Assembly: GCA_011523245.1 (NCBI GenBank)
Contig: WTHG01000009.1
Location: 1-10,160, forward strand
Origin: Verrucomicrobiales bacterium
GTDB lineage: Bacteria; Verrucomicrobiota; Verrucomicrobiia; Limisphaerales; UBA1100
Direction of reading: 5' to 3'
DNA length: 10,160 nt
A program made the translations under genes and the position numbers. Each line of letters begins with the position of its first letter. Within the stretch, counting starts at the first letter, position 1. Shown here in pieces: positions 5,022 through 10,160 of the stretch. The notes below the pieces were generated by a model. It did no database searches. It was not told the origin of the DNA and saw only the letters and a list, made by a program, of their open reading frames with translations.

Positions 5022-8000
5022 GTGAAACATCTGTTGTTCATCGCCGTTCTGGGAGTCGCAACTTTTTCGGCATCCGCCGTTGATTACCTGCGTGACATTA
5101 AGCCGGTGCTGAAGGCGCGGTGCTATGCGTGTCATGGGGCGTTGAAGCAGAAGGCGGGGTTGCGGGTGGATTCGGCGGCGAATTTGCGCAAGGGGGCGAA
5201 GGGCGAGGATGTGCTGGCTATTGGTAAACCGGCCGAGAGCGAGTTGCTGGCGCGGTTGACCTCGAAGGACGCGGGCGAGCGCATGCCGCCGGAGGGGGCA
5301 CCGTTGAAGCCGGCGGAGATTGCCGCCATCCGCGAATGGATTGCTGACGGCGCGCCGGTGCCGGCGAATGAATCAGCCGAGGCGGATCCGCGCGCGCATT
5401 GGGCGTTTCAAATCCCGCAGCTTGTCCCGCTGCCGGGAAGCTCGGGGAATCCGATCGATGTGCTGCTGGAGGATTACCGTTCGACGCGCGGGTTCAAGGC
5501 GCAACCATTGGCCGAACGCACCATTCGCCTGCGCCGCCTTTATCTCGATCTCATTGGCTTGCCGCCCACGCGCGCGCAGTTGGCCGACACCCGACCGTGG
5601 GAGGTGATTGTTGATGAACTGCTCAAGCGCCCGCAGCACGGCGAACGCTGGGCGCGGCACTGGATGGATATTTGGCGCTATACCGACTGGTACGGGCTCG
5701 GCGCGCAACTACGCAACAGCCAGAAACACATCTGGCATTGGCGCGATTGGATCGTGGAATCGCTCAATGCCGACAAGGGCTATGATCGGATGATTCAAGA
5801 AATGCTCGCGGCCGATGAGCTGGCACCCACGGACCTGAAGGCGTTGCGGGCCACCGGTTTTCTCGCGCGCAATTATTATCTCTTCAACCGTACTACCTGG
5901 CTCGACGCCACCATCGAGCACACCGGCAAGGCGTTCGTCGGCCTCACGCTCAACTGCGCCAAGTGCCACGATCATAAGTATGATCCGATCACGCACGAGG
6001 ATTACTATCGTTTTCGCGCCATCTTCGAGCCGCACCAAGTGCGCCTAGACCCGATGCCGGGCGTGACGGATTTTGAAAAGGGCGGCCTGCCGCGGGTGTT
6101 CGACAATCACCTCGACATCACCACGCGCCTGCATTTGCGCGGTGACCCGAAAACGCCCGACACCAACCGCGTGATGCGCGCCGGTGTGCCGGCCGTGTTG
6201 GCCGGTTTTGCGCCGAAGATCCAGCCAGTGAAATTGCCCGCATACGCCTTTGCCCCGGCTGGCCGCGATTATGTTCAGCGCGACCGTCTCGCCACCGCCA
6301 AGTCCGCCGTGGCCACAGCGAAACAGGAATTGGCCAAGGCCAAGCAACTGGCTGCCAAGGCTCCACCGGAAAAGCCGAAGCAACCCACGGAACCCAAGCC
6401 TAAGCCAACGGTGCCGAAGTTTTCCGTGCACGATGATTTCAGCAAACGCAATGACAAGCTTTGGGAAGTGGTGGGCACCGGCTGGAAATTCGAAAAGGGC
6501 GCGGCGCTACAGACGACGGCCACGCGCGAGACTGAGCGGCTGGCGCTCCGCCAGAAATTGCCGCGTGATTTTGAGCTGACCTGCCGCTACACGCATACCG
6601 GCGGCAGCCTTTATCGGTCCGTGACCTTCCGCTTCGATGTCTCGGCTGATCGCAAGTATGCCAACTACGTCTACACCAGCGCCCATGCTCCCGGCCCCAA
6701 GCTGCACGTGGCCTATACGCGCGGCGGCACCAGCACCTATCCGGCCGACGGTCTGGTCTCACAGCCCATCGAGATCGGCAAACCGTACACTCTGCGCCTG
6801 GCAGTGCGCGATCGGCTGGTGAACGTGTGGCTCAACGGCAAGTTTCAGATTGCCTACACGCTGCCCGACCGCCGACCCGACGGGCGACTGGAGTTGTCCG
6901 GCTTCGATGCGACCGTGGCGTTTGATAATATCCAAATCAAATCGCTGCCTGCCGACGTGAAACTGGCCGAGGCCAAGAATGCCGTGCCGGAAATGAAGCC
7001 GGCCAGTTCGGTGGAAATCATCGAAGCCAAGCTCGCCGCCGCCAAAGCCAAGGTAGCTTCATTGGAGACGATGTTCGCCGCCGAGAATGCGCGCGGAGAT
7101 ACGATTGCGTTTCAGAAAGCCACCCAAGCCGCCGCACGTGCCGAGGCGTTGGCTCTGAAGGCGGCGGGCGAATACGAACTGAAGGCGTTTGTCAAGGACG
7201 GCAAGAAGGTCAACGCCGCCCGCGCGAAGATTGCCAATGGCGACAAGAAGCTTACGGCAGCCGATCAGGGCAAGGGCAACTTTACGCCATTGCGGGCGGC
7301 CAAGAAGGCGCTTGAGACTCCGGCGCACAATGAAGGCCAGTATCCGACCGTGTATCCCGACACCAGCACCGGCCGGCGCACGGCCTTGGCGCAGTGGATT
7401 ACGTCGCCGAAAAACCCGCTCACCGCTCGCGTGGCCGTGAACCATGTTTGGCTGCGGCATTTTGGCGAGCCGCTGGTGGAGTCGGTTGACGACTTCGGTC
7501 TGCGCTCCAAGCCGCCCGCGCAACAGTTGTTGCTGGATCATTTGGCGGCTGATTTCATGGCCAACGGTTGGAGCTTTCGCCGGCTGCATCGCCTCATGGT
7601 TACTTCACAAACCTATCAACGCCGCACCACCACGGCCGGCGCGGATGCCAAGACGCTTGCCGCTGATCCGAACAATCATTCCTACTGGCGCATGAACACC
7701 CGCCGCATGGAGGCGCAGGTGGTGCGTGACAGCCTGTTGCACTTGGCGGGCGTACTCGATCCGCAACTCGGCGGGCCATCGCTTAACCCCGGTGACGGCG
7801 TGCGCCGGCGCAGCCTGTATTTCAAACACTCCCGCGATCAGCAGGATAAACTGTTGAAGATGTTCAATGACGCCGATCATCTACAATGCTACCGCCGCAC
7901 CGAAAGCATCGTGCCCCAACAGGCCCTCGCGCTGGCCAACAGCAAGCTCGCCATTGAGATGGCCGGCCTAATTGCCGGCAAGATTGAGGCCGATGATTTC

Positions 8001-8189
8001 GTGGGGGCAACGTATAAGCTGCTGCTCGGCCGCCAACCCGATGCCGACGAGCGCCGCGAATGTGAAGCGGCGCTTGCTGAATTGGAGCAGGTAGCTACCA
8101 CGGCAAAAAAGGCGAACCCCGCCCAGCGCGCGCGCCGCGGACTGGTTCATGCTTTGCTGAATCACAACGATTTTGTTTCAGTCAGATAA
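5022..8189 (+). CDS. PSCyt1-PSCyt2(DUF1549)-PSD1(DUF1553) cytochrome-like secreted protein with internal jelly-roll insert
   Basis: A 1055-residue protein starting with GTG, which is preceded by a GGGGAGA 11 bases upstream. Residues 1-19 are a signal peptide. The haem-binding CYACH motif is at 34-38 in a PSCyt1 domain that ends around WIADGAPVP (106-114). PSCyt2/DUF1549 spans about 142-345 (RRLYLDLIGLPP at 171-182; HGERWARHWMDIWRY at 206-220) and has a second CxxCH, CAKCH at 312-316. An Ala/Lys coiled-coil and Pro/Lys linker (about 420-466) leads to a beta-rich concanavalin/DUF1080-like insert (about 467-643), then a second Ala/Lys helical region (645-765). PSD1/DUF1553 occupies about 785-1055 (GRRTALAQWITSPKNPLTAR; WRMNTRRMEAQVVRDSLL). 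The family is a hallmark of Planctomycetota and Verrucomicrobiota; its biochemical role is unproven, but the two haem sites and possible glycan-binding insert fit an envelope redox/polysaccharide function. The next gene starts directly after its TAA. Confidence 0.95.
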   Translation: MKHLLFIAVLGVATFSASAVDYLRDIKPVLKARCYACHGALKQKAGLRVDSAANLRKGAKGEDVLAIGKPAESELLARLTSKDAGERMPPEGAPLKPAEIAAIREWIADGAPVPANESAEADPRAHWAFQIPQLVPLPGSSGNPIDVLLEDYRSTRGFKAQPLAERTIRLRRLYLDLIGLPPTRAQLADTRPWEVIVDELLKRPQHGERWARHWMDIWRYTDWYGLGAQLRNSQKHIWHWRDWIVESLNADKGYDRMIQEMLAADELAPTDLKALRATGFLARNYYLFNRTTWLDATIEHTGKAFVGLTLNCAKCHDHKYDPITHEDYYRFRAIFEPHQVRLDPMPGVTDFEKGGLPRVFDNHLDITTRLHLRGDPKTPDTNRVMRAGVPAVLAGFAPKIQPVKLPAYAFAPAGRDYVQRDRLATAKSAVATAKQELAKAKQLAAKAPPEKPKQPTEPKPKPTVPKFSVHDDFSKRNDKLWEVVGTGWKFEKGAALQTTATRETERLALRQKLPRDFELTCRYTHTGGSLYRSVTFRFDVSADRKYANYVYTSAHAPGPKLHVAYTRGGTSTYPADGLVSQPIEIGKPYTLRLAVRDRLVNVWLNGKFQIAYTLPDRRPDGRLELSGFDATVAFDNIQIKSLPADVKLAEAKNAVPEMKPASSVEIIEAKLAAAKAKVASLETMFAAENARGDTIAFQKATQAAARAEALALKAAGEYELKAFVKDGKKVNAARAKIANGDKKLTAADQGKGNFTPLRAAKKALETPAHNEGQYPTVYPDTSTGRRTALAQWITSPKNPLTARVAVNHVWLRHFGEPLVESVDDFGLRSKPPAQQLLLDHLAADFMANGWSFRRLHRLMVTSQTYQRRTTTAGADAKTLAADPNNHSYWRMNTRRMEAQVVRDSLLHLAGVLDPQLGGPSLNPGDGVRRRSLYFKHSRDQQDKLLKMFNDADHLQCYRRTESIVPQQALALANSKLAIEMAGLIAGKIEADDFVGATYKLLLGRQPDADERRECEAALAELEQVATTAKKANPAQRARRGLVHALLNHNDFVSVR

Positions 8190-9602
8190 ATGATGGACCT
8201 GAACCGCAGATTATTCTTGGGCCGCGCCGGACTGGGCTTCGGCAGTCTGGCGCTGGGTTCGATGCTGCGTGGCGGCGAGAGTGGCGTGAATGGGCTCGCG
8301 CATTTTGCGCCCAAGGCGAAGAGTGTGATTTGGCTTTTCATGCGCGGGGGCGTGAGTCACATGGAGAGTTTTGATCCAAAGCCGATGCTCAACCAGCTGG
8401 CCGGCAAATCGATCGGCGAGACGCGGTTCAAGTATGTGCAGGATCGTGACCGGTTGAAGAAAGTGCGCGTGGTGGTGGTGAACGACGCGAACGGCCAGCA
8501 GCGCAACAAGCTTTATCCGCTGCAGGTCGGCTACAAAAAGTACGGCCAAAGCGGCATCGAGGTGAGCGATTGGTTCCCACACATCGGCGGCTGCATCGAT
8601 GACATTGCGGTGATCCGCTCGATGTGGACCACCGATGACAACCATGGCGCTCAGGTGCAGTTTCATTCAGGCCGGCACATGCTGGATCCGCGCGTGCCGA
8701 CCATCGGCGCGTGGGTGAACTGGGGCCTCGGCACGTTGAACGATAATCTTCCGCAGTTCATCGGGATGGGCCCGCGATATTTTGACCGCAGCGACGGCCA
8801 TTACCTCGGGCCAGCGTACGATGAAGTGAAGCTGAAGATTGATCCACGTAATCCGCTGGACTACGCCAAGCCCGAGGGCGATCTCACCGGCGAAGAACAA
8901 CGGCTCGGCTTCGGTCTCGTCAATCGCCTGAACCGTCTGAGTCAGGGTCGTTATCCGAATGACGCAAAACTCGAGGCGCGTATCAAGTCCTACGAGCTGG
9001 CCTATCGCATGCAGACTAGTGTGCCCGGTGTGGTGAATTTCGATGCCGAGTCTGAGGCGACGAAGAAGCTGTATGGCTTCGGCCAAAACCAAACGCGCTC
9101 CTTTGGTCAGCAACTTCTGGCGGCGCGGCGTTTTGTGGAACGCGGCGTGCGGTTCATCCAGATCATGCACGGCGCCGGTGCGGCGGGTGCGTGGGATCAG
9201 CATTCCAACCTCAAGGCTAAGCACTCTGAACTCGCCATGCAGGTGGACCGTCCCGTGGCCGGTTTGCTAAAAGACCTCAAGACCCGCGGGCTGCTCGACG
9301 AAACGCTCGTTGTCTTTGCCACCGAGTTCGGTCGCACCCCCGGCTCGCAAGGGGCCAACGGACGCGACCATCATCCGTACGGCTTCAGCGTGTGGATGGC
9401 CGGCGGCGGCATCCGAGGCGGCGTGACCCACGGTACCACCGACGAGATCGGATTTCACACCGAGGAACATCCCCACTACGTCACCGATGTGCATGCCACC
9501 CTCCTGCACCAACTCGGCCTCGAGCCTGAACGCATGGAAGTGCCCGCCCACAAGCGCCTCGAAATGGACTTCGGCCACGTGATCAAGGATATCCTCGCCT
9601 GA
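8190..9602 (+). CDS. Tat-exported DUF1501 protein
   Basis: A 470-residue protein whose N-terminus carries a twin-arginine signal (NRRLFLG at 5-11, then a Gly/Ala/Leu hydrophobic stretch to about 26), so it is probably exported folded. DUF1501 hallmarks are SVIWLFMRGGVSHMESFDPK (45-64), AQVQFHSGRH (about 154-163), ATEFGRTPGSQG (about 376-387), GRDHHPYGFSVWMAGGG (about 390-406) and the C-terminal HVTDVHATLLHQLGL-like segment (here YVTDVHATLLHQLGL). The fold is related to the alkaline phosphatase/sulfatase superfamily, with no formylglycine site, and its substrate is unknown. The ATG abuts the TAA of the PSD1 gene with no gap and no separate ribosome binding site, so translational coupling is likely; a second ATG follows at 8193 and could also be used. 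PSD1-DUF1501 pairs are standard in this phylum group and are presumed to work together. Confidence 0.93.
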   Translation: MMDLNRRLFLGRAGLGFGSLALGSMLRGGESGVNGLAHFAPKAKSVIWLFMRGGVSHMESFDPKPMLNQLAGKSIGETRFKYVQDRDRLKKVRVVVVNDANGQQRNKLYPLQVGYKKYGQSGIEVSDWFPHIGGCIDDIAVIRSMWTTDDNHGAQVQFHSGRHMLDPRVPTIGAWVNWGLGTLNDNLPQFIGMGPRYFDRSDGHYLGPAYDEVKLKIDPRNPLDYAKPEGDLTGEEQRLGFGLVNRLNRLSQGRYPNDAKLEARIKSYELAYRMQTSVPGVVNFDAESEATKKLYGFGQNQTRSFGQQLLAARRFVERGVRFIQIMHGAGAAGAWDQHSNLKAKHSELAMQVDRPVAGLLKDLKTRGLLDETLVVFATEFGRTPGSQGANGRDHHPYGFSVWMAGGGIRGGVTHGTTDEIGFHTEEHPHYVTDVHATLLHQLGLEPERMEVPAHKRLEMDFGHVIKDILA

Positions 9603-9737
9603 TATGGCGTTTCAGATTTCTTGCGTGCTACTGCAAATTCCATCTGGCTACTAAAGACCGCCGGGGGCGCGGTCTCTCTGAGACCAATCGAAGTTGATCG
9701 GCTTGACCTGAGTCCTTTGTGACGGGAGACTTGCCGC
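9603..9737 (+). other. Leader region between DUF1501 gene and sulfatase, with overlapping hairpins
   Basis: This 135-base gap contains no ORF. Two strong hairpins share the same bases: AGACCGC (9655-9661) pairs with GCGGTCT (9669-9675) around a CGGGGGC loop, and GGTCTC (9671-9676) pairs with GAGACC (9680-9685) around a TCT loop. They cannot both form. There is no T-run after either one, so neither looks like a simple intrinsic terminator. A GGGAG nine bases before the ATG at 9738 is a plausible ribosome binding site. No good promoter was found. Confidence 0.5.
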
Positions 9738-10160
9738 ATGCCGTATTTTTTTCTTTTCCTCGTGGTGGTGTGTGGATTTGCCCAGCCACTTTCGGCGGCC
9801 AAGCCCAAGCAGCCCAACATCGTGATCATTATGGCCGATGATATGGGTTTTTCCGATATCGGTTGTTACGGCAGTGAGATCAAAACGCCGGTGTTGGACA
9901 AGCTGGCGGCGAAGGGGCTGCGGTTCACGCAGTTTTACAACACCTCGCGCTGCTGCCCGACGCGGGCGTCGTTGCTGACGGGGATGTATCAGCACCAGGC
10001 GGGCATTGGGTTGATGACCGGCGATAACAAGCTGCCAGGGTATCGCGGCGAATTGGGTCGCGATGTGGTGACCATTGCCGAGGCACTGGGCACCGGCGGT
10101 TATCGGCGGTACATGAGCGGCAAATGGCATGTGACCAAGCATACACGGCCGCAGGGGCCG
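9738..10160 (+). CDS. Secreted arylsulfatase, partial (C-terminus beyond right edge)
   Basis: The first 141 residues of a second formylglycine sulfatase. The N-terminus is a signal peptide (PYFFLFLVVVCGFAQPLSA, cleaved near AKP). The SDIGC region and ADDMG (33-37) provide the first metal-ligand aspartates. The formylglycine signature CCPTR is at 72-76, with C72 the residue to be oxidised, followed by ASLLTGMYQHQAGIGLM. MSGKWH (126-131) contains the active-site Lys129 and His131. The NTSRCCPTRASLLTG context is like the common arylsulfatase group of PVC sulfatases and unlike the iduronate-sulfatase-like protein at 1755, so the two are not recent duplicates. Substrate unknown. It may be cotranscribed with the PSD1/DUF1501 pair or controlled by the hairpin leader upstream. 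The reading frame stays open to the edge of the window. Confidence 0.93.
   Translation, partial: MPYFFLFLVVVCGFAQPLSAAKPKQPNIVIIMADDMGFSDIGCYGSEIKTPVLDKLAAKGLRFTQFYNTSRCCPTRASLLTGMYQHQAGIGLMTGDNKLPGYRGELGRDVVTIAEALGTGGYRRYMSGKWHVTKHTRPQGP

Noticed and set aside
6045..6431. Minus-strand open frames inside the PSD1 gene (also 7059-7589) and the DUF1501 gene (8667-9224)
   Set aside because: They lie wholly inside well-supported plus-strand genes and their translations show no family motifs.

Overview
This window looks like the chromosome of a member of the PVC group (Verrucomicrobiota or Planctomycetota). The gene families support this: two formylglycine sulfatases, a PSCyt1/PSCyt2/PSD1 (DUF1549/DUF1553) cytochrome-like protein directly followed by a Tat-exported DUF1501 protein, and a LamG-cytochrome-DUF1587/1592 protein. 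These combinations are typical of that phylum group, but the sequence alone does not fix the genus. Most genes are GC-rich, several start with GTG, and TGA is used as an ordinary stop elsewhere in the window.

Layout: (1) 1-1659, minus strand, the N-terminal part of a secreted LamG + cytochrome c + DUF1587/1595/1592 protein that runs off the left edge. (2) 1755-3197, plus strand, a complete secreted sulfatase resembling iduronate-2-sulfatase, divergent from the first gene. (3) 3198-4983, a small cassette of different character: an AT-rich small Cys-containing exported protein (3265-3651), a periplasmic heavy-metal-associated (HMA/MerP-like) protein (3740-4171), and an outer-membrane beta-barrel-like protein (4168-4983) whose ATG overlaps the previous stop. 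(4) 5022-9602, the PSD1 gene and the abutting DUF1501 gene. (5) 9738 to the right edge, the N-terminal part of a second arylsulfatase.

The main discovery is in region 3. The HMA gene has an in-frame TGA at 3920-3922, exactly where the first cysteine of the GMTCxxC metal-binding motif belongs (GMT-TGA-PSC). The frame continues intact for 82 more codons through the rest of the HMA fold. A hairpin with a GG-containing apical loop starts a few bases after the TGA. This is the signature of a selenoprotein with a Sec-x-x-Cys metal site, and a conventional gene caller would either truncate it or call only a 74-residue fragment from an internal GTG. The coupled beta-barrel gene and the upstream Cys-containing small protein suggest an envelope metal-handling unit. 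Substrate and direction (uptake, efflux, detoxification) cannot be read from the sequence.

The sulfatases, PSD1 and DUF1501 proteins fit the usual PVC equipment thought to act on sulfated polysaccharides at the cell envelope; the exact role of PSD1/DUF1501 pairs is not established. No tRNA, rRNA, CRISPR array or insertion sequence was seen, and no gene-free stretch exceeds about 135 bases.
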